The translations under genes and the position numbers were made by a program. Shown one piece after another: positions 12,603-24,043 of a stretch of DNA of 64,000 nucleotides. The notes beneath the pieces are model-generated. The model was not told the origin of the DNA. It saw nothing but the letters and a program-made list of their open reading frames with translations, and did not search any database. Position 1 is the stretch's first letter. Each line of letters opens with the position of its first letter. Origin of the DNA: Hetaerina americana (lineage: Eukaryota > Arthropoda > Insecta > Odonata > Calopterygidae); the NCBI GenBank assembly GCA_022747635.1, contig JAKTNV010000003.1, forward strand, positions 51,834,857 through 51,898,856, read 5' to 3'.

Positions 12603-12662
12603 ATATATATGTATGTATATATGTATAAGTGTGTGTGTATGTATGTGTGTGTGTATATATAT
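12603..12662. repeat. TATG/TG/TA microsatellite
   Basis: Interrupted TATATG, TGTATG and TATA repeats join the truncated 5' end of the LINE to the broken inner end of the second mariner copy. Confidence 0.85.
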
Positions 12663-13079
12663 ACGAATTCGTCAACTGAGCTCACCAGTTGGTCTGTAAT
12701 GACAGACGGTCTCCCCGAACGCTCATCGTCGTGTGTGTTCCCCCTCCCCATGTTGAAGTTGCGACACCACCGCCGAACAGACGACTCGTCCATTACATTG
12801 TCTCCATACACCTCCTTTAATTGGCGATGAATATCACATGGGCGAACGTTTCTTGCATTGAGGAATTTAATCACTGCCCTCACTTCACAACTGGCGGCGT
12901 TCTCAATTTTTTTAAACATTGTAAACAATCACAGAAACAACACAGGCAATGCTAGCGTCACGCAACTTGGCTCAGAGAAGGCAGACAAGCCACTGAAGCT
13001 ATCTGACCTCGTCCAGCGGCTACTCGCGTCGTCAGCACTTCATGCGGCACGAACGGGTACTACTTTCCGGATGACCCTC

Positions 13080-13080
<1 letters not shown>
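12663..13080 (-). mobile_element. Second mariner fragment, inverted, 5' 418 bp only
   Basis: This is the reverse complement of 11551-11968, with no indel. In my base-by-base reading there is one mismatch (11645 versus 12986). It contains the 5' TIR (ending at 13080) and the transposase start and N-terminal DNA-binding region up to SSVDEFV. It then breaks off into a microsatellite at 12662. The outer TIR is followed by TG of a (TG)n run rather than TA. Confidence 0.92.

Positions 13081-13166
<86 letters not shown>
13081..13166. repeat. (TG)n(TA)n microsatellite
   Basis: Six TG units run directly into about 37 TA units. Open frames of Tyr-Ile repeats through this array are artefacts. Confidence 0.98.
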
Positions 13167-13169
<3 letters not shown>

Positions 13170-13574
13170 ACAGATGTAGATTTTTAGAATATAGAGACAA
13201 AGAAAGGACACACAATTAGTTATTTGACGTTTCGACAGCACGGCTGTCGTCTTCAGAATGGCGTTCTCGGGGAAGAGCGGAGAGGATGTGCGGGGGAGAG
13301 GTGGGGGAAGGAGAGGTAAAGGGACCAATAGGAAATGAACAAGGGGGTGGGGGGGATATGTAGGCAGCCAATTGATGCATTCAGTGGGCTTGGTTCAGCC
13401 CGGGCGGTTTGAATGATTGGGCCACCCAGATATGCGCCATCTCGCGGGTTCTCACCTCTATTATACTCGCAGATTTGGGAAGGATTTCAATCACCGAAAC
13501 GGAGAAGCAGTCGTCAAAAGATTGGTTGTGGGAAGCGGTGTGAGTAGGGATGGGATAATTAAGAAAGGTGGGAG

Positions 13575-13577
<3 letters not shown>
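13167..13577 (-). mobile_element. Penelope-like element end (copy 1)
   Basis: Read on the minus strand, the segment has an anonymous body (13256-13577), then a hammerhead-like motif (13256-13229), then an AAATAACTAATTGTGTG block, and ends against a (TA)n array. The other PLE-like ends here share this order. PLEs are known to carry hammerhead ribozyme motifs in their terminal pseudo-LTRs. No RT or GIY-YIG coding is present, so assignment rests on the terminal architecture. Confidence 0.5.
13229..13256 (-). ncRNA. Hammerhead-ribozyme-like motif (copy 1)
   Basis: On the minus strand: CTGAAGA, one C, GACAGC - CGT - GCTGTC (6-bp stem II, 3-nt loop), then GAAAC and GTC. CTGAAGA fits the conserved CUGANGA box and GAAA the second conserved box. 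A GUC, the classic cleavage triplet, follows one base after GAAAC's first C. A proper stem III and stem I were not identified, so cleavage activity is unproven; dimeric hammerheads with tiny stem III are known in PLEs. Confidence 0.5.

Positions 13578-13637
<60 letters not shown>
13578..13637. repeat. (TA)n microsatellite
   Basis: About 30 uninterrupted TA units between PLE-like end copies 1 and 2. Confidence 0.98.
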
Positions 13638-13639
<2 letters not shown>

Positions 13640-13783
13640 GATTTCATAGAAGTAACAAGGAAGTGTTGAATAAAAAACTTGGACAGCAACAAACAACATA
13701 AACTCCCATAAAAAGAACACATGTTATTTCTTAATGATTTCGACGGAATTTAGCTCCGTATTCCTCAGAATTCAAAGCACTAT

Positions 13784-13788
<5 letters not shown>
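13638..13788 (-). mobile_element. Penelope-like element end (copy 2)
   Basis: On the minus strand a hammerhead-like motif (13768-13738) is followed by AAGAAATAACATGTGTTC and then about 90 bp of T-rich sequence that runs into (TA)n. The AAATAAC..TGTGT spacing after the GAAA box is the same as in copy 1. (TA)n lies on both sides. Confidence 0.48.
13738..13768 (-). ncRNA. Hammerhead-ribozyme-like motif (copy 2)
   Basis: Minus strand: CTGAGGA, then AT, ACGGA - GCTAAAT - TCCGT (5-bp stem II), C, then GAAA. CTGAGGA fits CUGANGA. Stem II is flanked by unpaired bases, so this copy looks weaker than copy 1. The cleavage half was not found. Confidence 0.38.

Positions 13789-13842
<54 letters not shown>
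13789..13842. repeat. (TA)n microsatellite
   Basis: About 27 TA units between PLE-like end copies 2 and 3. Confidence 0.98.
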
Positions 13843-13847
<5 letters not shown>

Positions 13848-14058
13848 TTTCTGGAACTCCCCATCGCAAACCTTTCCCCACGCTCCCCTTCCATTCAGCG
13901 ATTCCAGCCTCTTCTGTTATAACCTTTTCCACAGTTTCTTCCTCCTCTTCCTTGAGAAAGGTGGCTTTTACCACCGAAAGTTCTAGAAATAGTGAGTTTC
14001 TTTTCTTTTTTGTGTTTCTGGGTTTTTGTCTTTGTTCGCTTGTACCTACTTCATAAAC

Positions 14059-14059
<1 letters not shown>
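13843..14059 (+). mobile_element. Penelope-like element end (copy 3), opposite orientation
   Basis: On the plus strand a degenerate hammerhead-like motif at 13951-13980 is followed by AGTTCTAGAAATAGTGAG and then a T-rich stretch with TTTTTTGTGTTTC, ending against (TA)n at 14060. The order resembles copies 1 and 2 but in the other orientation, and the first conserved box is damaged. Confidence 0.35.
13951..13980 (+). ncRNA. Degenerate hammerhead-like motif (copy 3)
   Basis: CTTGAGAAA stands where CTGANGA is expected, followed by GGTGG - CTTTTA - CCACC (5-bp stem II) and GAAAG. The stem and GAAA box are good, but the first box needs a 1-nt insertion to align. Confidence 0.28.

Positions 14060-14116
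<57 letters not shown>
14060..14116. repeat. (TA)n microsatellite
   Basis: About 28 TA units with one TATG interruption at 14101-14104. Confidence 0.98.
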
Positions 14117-17100
14117 ATTAGTTTATACATAATATAATAATAATAAAATATAATAAATTTAAATAATAATAATTCCAAATAGTTTTAATGGCCACTGGCC
14201 AATGTTAGTTATAATGGCCAATGTGATAAAAAATCAGGGGACTATTAACATTATTTTTGACTCAAATGGATAAGAGGATGTACCTACTCGCAATATAAAA
14301 AAGTGGTATAATGTCCACATGCGTCGTAAATTTCTCTTGATTTTGGTGAATTTTTCTTAATTTCGTTTGCATATTGGTAGCTTCATTTTATTAGTTTGTT
14401 TCGATCATATTGTAACAACAATTACTAGTTTTGTTCGGCGTTAAATTGAATTGGTTCTTGCAGACTAAATGTCACACATTCGCATGAGATCATAGTACTC
14501 CGGAGGCGGGACAAGTTGCACCTACCGACTTTGAGTCATCAAGTAGGCAAGGTGCCCGCTGGGCTAATGCATGCACTCCATGACCTACACGCTGAGTCTC
14601 TGTTCCTAACGCCTGTTATCCTTCGAATTTCTATTTCCCTTTTGCCTACTGGAAATCAAGGTTTGCTGAGAGGTAACGAAATGTTCACATCATGATGACG
14701 TAAATTCAAAAACACCAATCACGCTGTTATCGGCTTCTCTCTTAGATCCCTGCCAAATAAAATGAGAATGAAAGAAATCCGTATCTTTGTTTTTGATTTT
14801 GAGCAGATTGGTTGGATTTTTAAATCATTCCCGACAAAAAATTTAAGATAATGGCTGTGTATATAGTATCATCCTTTCACCATCATCTCCAGACGAAGAG
14901 AGAGAGTTTGGAGGGCATTAAGAGAATTGATATTACATTCTCATCTCTATGGGAAATCGGATATTATACATGATACTCTTGAATTTTTCAGATTATGTAT
15001 ACTATATCAACACCTTAACCCATCATTTGTTAGGTGGCAGTTGAACTCGCTTGTTTAATCACGGTTATACTGACACGAAAAAGGCAGATGATGAAAAGTC
15101 TATCTATAGATTATAAATTTTGAGATGATGGCAAAGGCAGATGATGAAAAGTCTATCTATGCATTATAAATATTGATGTTTTTTAAACTGAGCTTCATTA
15201 AGAGTGAAAACTGTGATTGAAAAAAATTCCACTTTCAGTTTTGGGTTTTATTTTTCCGGTATAATGTGAGCGCTAAACTCACCGAGTCATGAATAAATTA
15301 ATTTTCCTGTTCATTGCTCTTGTATTAAGTCCCCCTCTCTCGCCTTATGGAATGGCGAGGCTTGCCACCCTAGTAATCCTTAAAGCCCTGCACCTCTTAT
15401 TTTTTTATCATATCATTTTTTGATTACTTTGAAGGAACACCTTAAAGGTAACACCTTATGGCATGTTTTAAATATTTTTGTTTAAGCTTTCCGTTATGGG
15501 ATTAAACTATATGCCTGTTATGCAATAATACTTAAATAATATGTAGTATATTTTTCATTTACTTTCTTATATGATTTGCTTCAGCTATTTCTTTGACAAA
15601 TTCACCTCTTCACCAGTTCAAATGGCATATTCTTTTAATGTATTTTCTCCATTTGGTATTACGTACATTTAAATTTATATAAATCTCGGAATTCATGTAT
15701 AAGGACCTCAATACAGTAAAAGCAATAAAAGTACTCAGCTAATTACTGCAGGATGTTAGTATTTTCATGCACTAATGAAGACTGCTGAATAAAATTTATG
15801 CTAAATAAGACTCCAGAAATTTCAAATTTTGCTGATTTCGCTCCTTAGTGGCACATGGGAAGTATTCTATGACCACTTGACTGATCTCGGTGTTGATTTT
15901 CATTTCATTGGTTCATGATTATGGTTTGAATTTTTTACATTGCATTTTATTCGAAAGGTGGAGAGATAAATATATTTTGTGATAGCTGTGTAAAAAACAA
16001 GGGGAAATATTCGTGGCGATGCCGTATGAAGAGATGGGCACGAGTTCTAAACGGATGGTAACTTTGCCCGAGGAAACTTCATAGCGCAACACACCCCCGC
16101 TCATAACTCCCTTCATCTCGCAATACGTCAGCAACTCCCTCATTCATTGTGTCAACCATGGCCTGTGTTGAAAAAGAGAGGTGGAGAGTGAAATAGCAAT
16201 TTTTCCATCCTAAGCGGTCGTTTCACCATTCCCACAGTTCTCTATTTCGTTTTATAAAAAAATCACTCCTGACATTTTGTAACGAATTTCTTGTTATTTC
16301 CGTTTCATAATCACTATTTTCACTTTCACTCCAGGGTTCACTATTATATTCAATAGTTAAAATATTTACAGAAATCGTCAATTACCGTAAGAGAGATTGA
16401 ACAGGTAAAGTTATTACTTTGAGAACAATATACAAGAGAAAAGCTAACGTTTTTTGTTTAGAAACTGGTCGTAAGAAAAGGTTTAAACGTTTCTCGTTTG
16501 TGAGCATTTTTTGTTGGCATGGTTCATAAAAAAACATTCATAAAATTCATAAAAAGGCATAAAAACATAATTTTAGAAATGGATCCGCCCATATTCACAC
16601 ATGCTCTATGGGTATACAATTTGTTGCTGGAACCCCATATACTAGAGCATAGATTCGTGGTCTGGCTTTGGCGAGTCAGCGAAGCAGGATAGCGTGGTGA
16701 CGGATTTTACCCGCCAGCCCCAAGGGAGGGATGTGGGTGGGCTAAAGAAGAGGGAAGTAAAAATGAATATTACATCCCACGCGAGTATTCGCTCGATGAA
16801 TGGGTCAAGGCATAAAAAAGTGGAAATCATATCGATCGTAGTTCACATGTGAAATCACCGATCCGGCATCCGGCCGCTGGGAATTCGTCCTTTTGATCCA
16901 CCCGGGATGCGAGGTCGAGATCAATTAATCCAGCGCTGTCGCCATGGCTACGTCCCGTGCCCGTCGAGCTTTGATTTAAGTATTGTGTCAGCTCAGGTGT
17001 AATACTTTTTTTCCTCGCTGTTCGAATTTATATTTTAAGACCCACCAAGGGATATGTCAGACTGCACAATGGTTAGTAGAAATGAGTTTGCTGATTTATT

Positions 17101-20100
17101 AACATTTTATAACTTAATTAGACTACTGTTTTCTTGCTGTGTCCGAGACTCCCTGCGTTAATACGTTGCGAAATGGGATTTGACGGTGCCTTTCGGCCTT
17201 CGGAATAACAATTTTCGTTCGACCAAATTACTTCGCACCAGGATTTATCCTGAGTTTGGATTAGATTTGTTATTTAAAGCTGAAATCGTTCAAGTGAGAT
17301 TACGTGCTGTACGATCAGAAAAATACCAGATCAGGGAAGTAGTGCCCTTTGTCATTTAGACCATGTTTTCTGATCACGAACGAAACTGCAGCTGTAGTGC
17401 GGTGTTAAAAAAGAACACTGCAACTGTTCATTTAAACTTGTTAATTTCTATTAAATTATCAGAATCAAACTACCGACGGAAAGTTTTGGTAAACGTTAAA
17501 ATTAAAAGAAATAGGCACCGTACCCGACAGAATCATGCACTCGATCTTCCCTCGAATAATCCGCAGTCATAAAAAAAGTCCAACCCGAGCACCCGAATAT
17601 ATTAGCTTAAAGACAAACATTTAATGATTTAGCCCACTGTTGAATTAAGCCAGTAGGCATGTATGATGGAATGTGTACGAATACTTATATATATATGTAC
17701 ATTAGCTAATATATATTCTAATGTACGCTTCAAATAATACTTGTGTATACGTGTATAGCTTTAGTTATTTCCATCCTATCCATATCAATCCCCACACGAC
17801 CTTGTCGCGGCTTTCGGGGCATTGTGTAGATTTATTTACTGAATAAAGTTTACATTTCTGAATGAGATTGTATCGCTGCAAGTAAAGCGAAAAATTGTAC
17901 ACACAAAGTAAGCTAATAAGATTTTTTTTTATGTCTGTGGAAGTAATTGCCATTGATAAATGTTTTACACAAATTTTAATAATAGTTACGCAGTGTGCAG
18001 TGCGTTCAATTACTGACCGGTAGGGCCGGGTTAAAATCCTGGTGTTGTTTACAAATGATTCTAAATTGCTAAAAATATGTTTAAAAGTTAATAATAAATT
18101 GTGATGTAAATAATTTGAAAACAAATTTTTGCTGTTTTAGTTAATCATTAAACCAAAGGAGTACCCTAATGTACATATTATTTGTGGTCATAACACACCA
18201 CGTTTTCTTGTCACCATGTTGGGAAAGCGAGCTTTCAAAAGTGGATCGATTATTTGGCCAAGCTTATCCTCTCATACAGCGACAGTTGTCATCACTGTCT
18301 CGTTCTTAAGATTATATCGGAATAACCAAGATACCGATTGCTTGGACCTTGCATTATCTAAATGCACTCATTTAACATGCAATACAATTTATGATCCCTT
18401 GATGGATTATGTTGCTATTGATTAACCTTCATAATGTCACATAAATAGAACTGAGAAAATATACTATTTTACTGTATGATTTTATTTTTTGACTTTACCG
18501 CTTGTCTACTGAAGCGATAGATTAAGATTAGTTACTGTTACGAATCATGCAAAAGTGTTACATCCAAAAACCAACAGGAAGAATTATTTTTATTCTTATA
18601 TATCATCACGTGCCCTGGTGTTCTTAATAATATGAACACCATGGGTGCCTATGAATACATTTTTGGATCTTATAAGTGCAGTTTACTTTTTTGTATCAAA
18701 GCGTCGGAAAGGTCGTAATTTCCGACTCAAATGGTTTCCTTAACAACTGAAACATCAGCAAAATAAGTATATGAAATACGAATGTAAAAAACAAATACTC
18801 GCAATAAGCTGAGGACTAATCAAATTTCTCCAAAGCCCTGTTAATTATGTAAGACTCTCTCGTATTGCTGTTCTATTAACTGTGCGTTAGCATATTTTGG
18901 AATGATTTTCGTCAACTCCATATAAAAGTCATATTTTCATTTATAATAAGTTCAAAACATCTTTCTCTCTTCGATAAAAATAGTAATAAAGCTAAGTGAC
19001 ACTTTTTAACGAATTTTCTCTAATAAGGCTTACAGATTGGCTTCTTAGTTGAATTCGACTACGAAATTATTTCGAACTAGGACTAATATCGTACAGCGGC
19101 ATCCCTCGTGAAATGAATTCACTAATACGGAAGAGCAAGGTCAAACTGATGAAATCCGTAATCACGTTCTCCTTTTAGAACTCCATGAATACCAAAAACT
19201 GATGTAAATGTCCATTTAATTCCATAAAAAGAAATATTGAAAATAGGTTTTGGAAAACAGGAAACTAGTTCCTACTAAATAATTTCGAAATTCATAATTA
19301 CTAAAAAATTCAGATTTCAAAATCGAACTCTTTAAGTTTTAATGATGCTCGCTTTTAACGATGCTGCACTTGCATAAAGGAGTAAGGCATTATGAATAAT
19401 TTAATTTGTATGTCAAAGAGCTGAAATGGATATCATTTAGGGTTAATCGTTACCAATTAGTAAAATATGTTGCATTCGCCTTCGCAAAAATTTCACATTT
19501 TACAAAGAGAAAAATTAATGCGAATATATCGCCAAACAGATATTCATACGTTTGGATTGAAATGTACCTACGCAAGTAAAAGTTACTATCTATGCAAAAA
19601 TGATGACCAATATCTAATTATCTACTATATTTCCTCTTCCAAATCATAATCAGTAATGGCTTTGTTTATCTGTGGAATATGTGATTACGCGGAAAATGTT
19701 CAGTTATAATCCAATCAAACTCCATCCCTCTAATTACCATTACTACTACTTCTACAGTCTTATTCCATTGATTAGGTAGCCTTTCAAGTAATCTGTCATC
19801 AAATATTAGCCAAAAGAGCAAAAATTCAATCCCCTCTGAAGTTGGATCCGGATTCATTAGGGCATAATTTCTCTTAGAAATTGAATATAACTCTTTAAGT
19901 CGTCTTCAATCAAGAACGCATTTACTTCTCTTCTTTCAAGTGATCGTCAAATGTGCATATTTATTTATTTCCTCTCATTTAAATATTTTCAGTTATATTG
20001 TTTTTGAAAAAATACCCATGGAAGTAACCGATCAAATTAATCAACCTGAAGTTTGTTTTAATATATGTGGGCACGGCTTATCCAACAAAAAACAAAAACA

Positions 20101-20470
20101 GTTAATCCCCTCACTCTCATCTAAGTCACAATGCGTCCCTATTAACGTTTAGCTAAGATCTGTCTGCTAGCAATGACGATGTTATGACTTTCGTACATCT
20201 ATTTTCACCATATATAGCTAGTAGTATACAACAGAAGAAAATTTTTATATGAATATTCTGTGAGAAGGCAATCGGAATTAATGTGAATGGAAAGCGGATT
20301 ATCTGTGTCCTCGGGCTTGGTGAGCTTGCTATGGGCAACTGGCTATTGTTCACCTGCGGTTCCCTCCCCGTGATTCAATCACGATTTATATTTGGGTTAT
20401 GTTTATGGCAGGAGCTTTGTGTGGCCACCTGATACCTACAATCTGAAGGAATCCGCTGGAGTGAAGCAGC
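14117..20470. other. Long gene-free AT-rich stretch
   Basis: No gene, RNA gene or clear transposon over about 6.3 kb. A somewhat GC-richer patch lies at 16650-16980 with no open frame of note. A weak tRNA-like B-box (GGGTTAAAATCC) occurs near 18029. Otherwise I see only AT-rich anonymous sequence. Confidence 0.45.
15080..15185. repeat. 53-bp tandem duplication
   Basis: Two copies begin with AAAGGCAGATGATGAAAAGT at 15080 and 15133 and continue through TCTATCTAT..ATTATAAAT with a few differences. Confidence 0.85.
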
Positions 20471-20479
20471 CTGCGAGGT

Positions 20480-20694
20480 CCCGTTGGCAAGAATGTCTAA
20501 TTCCTTTTTTTATTTGAGTTTCTATTTTCCTTCCGACAAAAATTTGATTGGTAGTTACCTGAGTCTTTTAGAGATGGATTATTCTTTTGTAGTTTTAATC
20601 CACTCCATGCGCTCCTATTATCTTGAAAAAATTGTACCATTTGATGTAGTCGAATGTCTTCTCAAAGTCCATGGATTCCACGTATAATGCCTCG
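20480..20694 (-). pseudogene. LINE reverse transcriptase fragment
   Basis: The minus-strand translation gives MDFEKTFDYIKW, matching the first catalytic-Asp block (DFEKAFD) of non-LTR RTs. It is followed after damaged sequence by ETQIKKGIRHSCQ, the equivalent of I.KGVRQGC. The spacing between the blocks is right for an RT palm domain. Stops and frameshifts are present, and nothing of the rest of the element was recognised nearby. Confidence 0.7.
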
Positions 20695-20899
20695 TTGATG
20701 TGAAAACATTTTTCGGGCAGTTCCCTCTGGCTGACTATTGCCAAAAGGTTTCACTTTCGCTAGGAAACTACGCCATCTACTCATTACGCTACTCATATTC
20801 TTACTCGTTTGAAGCTTAATCTCTGAGAAGGAAACAAGTGCTGGCAGGGTTTCAAGCCGGTGTGCCTTGTGGAACCGAGAAAATGTCATCATATTGAAA

Positions 20900-21620
20900 A
20901 AATCGGTGCTGTAAAATGCACGGCATTCCGCGAATGCTTCACCCTTTCGAGACGCTTCCATTCGCCGTTCGTTCCACAGAGGCGGCGCCCACAGCGACTT
21001 CCCCCAGAGATCCTTCTCTCTTTTGGAGGATGGGGGGTTCGGAGGGTGTCAAGGGTGGAGAGAGAGGGAGGGAAGAGATGTGGGAGGGACGGGGGGGGGG
21101 AAGAGAGGCCTTCTCCGTCAGAGGGAGAGCTCGCCCACCGGAGGCATAGCATTTCCCTTCTGCCTCGTATTCCCTCCTTCGGTGTGGAATGCGCGGGTTG
21201 CGTCTCGTCCCCTGAGAGATGCGGGGCGCGCTGACCTTGAACTTGCCAGCTGGGCCTCGAGATTTTTCCACGTAGGTTTTTTTTTATTTTCCTCGGGGGG
21301 GGGGGGGGGAAATAAATACTGGGAGTGACTTCCCTTCTCCCGGATAGGGGAGGGGGGGGGGAAGGGGAAATTTTTTCGGTCAAAATCCAATTCAGGACTT
21401 TTCGTTGCGTGTTTTCGGAGTGGACTTGCCGGGGAAAATCCTCTCCGAAAACTCCCTCCCTCTCCATTCCCTTCCCTTCCCAGGATGCTCAACTTTTGTT
21501 TCCACGGGCTTCTGCAGCGGATGGCGATGTTATCGGCGCTCCTCCTCACTCGGATGTCGCTCCTCCGAATTGTACGAAACAGCCACCAATCCTCCGTGCC
21601 AGGAACAGAACTAGGGAAGC
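20900..21620. other. GC-rich patch with long G-runs
   Basis: About 700 bp of GC-rich DNA contains G-runs of 10 or more near 21091, exactly 15 at 21295-21309, and further runs at 21347-21366. Frames are open on both strands (minus 20889-21467, 192 codons; plus 20860-21234), which the composition explains. There is no domain in any of them. The plus strand could form G-quadruplexes. Confidence 0.6.
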
Positions 21621-21994
21621 CGGGAAGCTGTGGTTAGTAACTATAGTGGCATTGAAGTATTTGTACCTCTAGTTTCATTTGAAAATATGTTCTCGTGTAT
21701 ATTACTCATTTAAATCTCTGCCAAGATCTTTTGCTTCATAGAAGTTGGTGGAATAAAAAAACCACCAGACATATCCACCATCTAATATATCGCTGTTGTT
21801 GGCCATAACGGATAAAAAAACAATGGTATCAAAATTTTTGTCTTTGACTCTCCTAATAGGGAAATCATTTGAAATAAGGAAATGCATAAAAATGGAATGA
21901 GGTATCTATCTTTTTTCCGCTATTCCGATTGGCCTTTCATTTTATACTGGTATCTTTGAAGTCCACCCCAATAAACATAAATATTATATATATA

Positions 21995-22275
21995 AGGTGG
22001 GTCAAGGTAACCCAGGGGGTAGAGTGTTGGACTGCTGACCGGAGGGGCCCGGGTTCGATTCCCGGGCAAGGCACTCTGAGTACCTGCAGCTCCACCCAAG
22101 TTATGTGATTATTCGGGTACCAGATCTTCCTGGGAAACCATAACCGGCACAGGGAAAGGAACTAGCCCCCCTACCCTGATCTGTGAATTTCACATGCCGT
22201 CGGGCTTAGTACTGGCTGAACTCTACCATCACATACCAAACCGACCTTCGGGTTGATTACTGTGTTCATGGTTAT
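21995..22275 (+). repeat. tRNA-derived SINE, best copy
   Basis: The head is tRNA-like: CCCAGGGGGTAGAG (A-box region) and GGGTTCGATTCCCGGG (perfect B-box with a closed T-stem). A body follows with ACAGGGAAAGGAACTAGC, ACCCTG and GTGAATTTCACA, and the tail contains TTCGGGTTGATTACTG. The same body blocks recur at 42179-42376 (minus) and 51641-51926 (plus). It lies in TATATA-rich DNA at both ends, which could be target duplication. SINEs are Pol III transcribed from the internal A and B boxes. Confidence 0.8.
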
Positions 22276-22299
22276 ATATATATATGCACCCATTATTGG

Positions 22300-22985
22300 G
22301 GAAGACTTCAAAGATACCCTTTATTCCACTCAATACGCCTCTCCTGTTTCTACGTCTTCCATACTTACCTGAAGTTCTTCCCTCTCTCACATTCTTCTAC
22401 ATCCCATTGCCAGTCAAAACGCTCTGCATCAATTAATCCTGCCTCCTATGGATTTCTCTCAATAACACCCGCTCTTCCACCACCATGCACAGAACTCCAT
22501 CTTTTGTATTACTTTCTGTCCATTACATCTTTACCATCCTCCTCCACACTCACTTATCTAAAGTCACTAATCGAAATCTATCACTTTGCTTCAACGATGT
22601 GTCCCCTATGTATTGACCATTTTGGCACCAAACACTTCCGAGATAGGTTAACTGTTCCATTTGCTCTAATTTATCAACTCCTAGTTCAATATTTTACTTA
22701 GCATCTTCTTTCGCGAAAATCTTATACCATTTGCACTTATTTAAACATATTCTCATCCCATATCTACCGCATTGATTTTTTAATGCGCTCAGCAATGCTT
22801 GTATTCCTTTGGCTGATTGATAATTTGGAGCTTGATTATCCGCAAACTCATTTTATAAATTACCCTCGTACTTTCATTCCTAACTCCAGTTCTTCTCATA
22901 CCTCTTAAATCATTTCTTCCCCATGTACGTTGAATAGCACGGGTAATAATGGATAACGGTTATTAATCCTCTTCCTAGCGCAGTT
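22300..22985 (-). pseudogene. LINE reverse transcriptase C-terminal relic
   Basis: On the minus strand, degraded frames give PVLFNVHGEEMI, then GIQALLSALKNQCGRYGMRI..NKCK and VDKLEQMEQLTYLGSV, then EERVLLREIHRRQ. These match the order of non-LTR RT motifs: the post-catalytic KTK-like block, YLGS, and the terminal RRQ..WIGH-like region. Several stops and frame changes are present. The family appears different from the 33.6-kb element. Confidence 0.72.
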
Positions 22986-23234
22986 CATCTCAACTTTCCG
23001 TCCGCCACTCACACCTGAGCAGTCTGAGCCAGGTACAGGTTGCGGAGAATTCTCCAATCTCTACTAACTACTCCAGCTTTCCGAAATAAATTCATTGGTT
23101 CTACCTATGTCTCTCTTTCGAACACCTAGAAATCAACGAAAGAAATCAGCCTCCGAAAATTTCGGAATACTTTTTTTTGTTATTCTATTTCAATTGTATA
23201 TTATATATACACAAATACATTTATAAATAAATAA

Positions 23235-23249
23235 ATATATATATATATA

Positions 23250-23300
<51 letters not shown>
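23235..23300. repeat. (TA)n microsatellite
   Basis: TA units with one TATGTGTA interruption, followed by GAGAGAGAG. Confidence 0.95.
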
Positions 23301-23303
<3 letters not shown>

Positions 23304-23975
23304 GAGAGAGGAGACATACAGGGTACCATGTGGATAAATAGGTAGATAATTGAATAAATATTTTCGCTAATCATGCTTGAACCGTAATCATGCGAACATT
23401 TTTCTGTTCTTTGGGCGTTACAAAGGTTAAGTTACACAGTGTTTTTTGCAAAAAAATTGTAATCATAACTTTGAAAATTTTGTCCTAAGTGCGTCACATC
23501 CTCCGACATGCCTGTACTCGTAGTTGTCACAGAAAGTCACTTTCAAGTGAATGCAGTGGATATATTACATTGCCCTGGACTAGTATCTCTGGATTGCAGC
23601 CAACTGATTGAGATAAACCGAATAGGAGTAAGTAATTACTAGAATTTGTGCCCCTTTTTGGATGTATTTGGAGGAGTTCATCGATTCTGACAAGTCTCCA
23701 AGCAACTGGTGGTCGTTAGGTTTTCAAAATCTCATGCTCGTTTCGCCTGTATGGTCATTGTTGCAAGGAATACCGCGGAAAGGTAACGCATATATTTTTA
23801 TTTTTGCGAGTTTTGTCTCCCTGGGAAAGAATGTGAAGATATCTACTCTGGTAAAGTAAAGAAGAAGTCAAACTAATGGTGTGGAGAGGTACAAGGGGAG
23901 AAATTGAGTGGGAGGCAGTCGATCCGGTAACCACAAATCCTTGTCAGCTTTTCGAATAGTACGGGGAAAGAAAAA

Positions 23976-23978
<3 letters not shown>

Positions 23979-24039
<61 letters not shown>
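23979..24039. repeat. (TA)n microsatellite
   Basis: About 30 TA units, uninterrupted. Confidence 0.97.

Positions 24040-24043
<4 letters not shown>

Noticed and set aside
13032..14178. Open frames coding long Tyr-Ile repeats on both strands (also at 26850-27407)
   Set aside because: They are translations through (TA)n microsatellites and have no gene-like structure.
20889..21467. 192-codon minus-strand frame in the second GC-rich patch
   Set aside because: The same compositional effect; it is Pro/Ser-rich and runs through G homopolymers.
22862..22875. TACGAGGGTAA resembling the MITE tip
   Set aside because: It lies inside the 22.6-kb LINE relic, and I found no matching inverted copy nearby.
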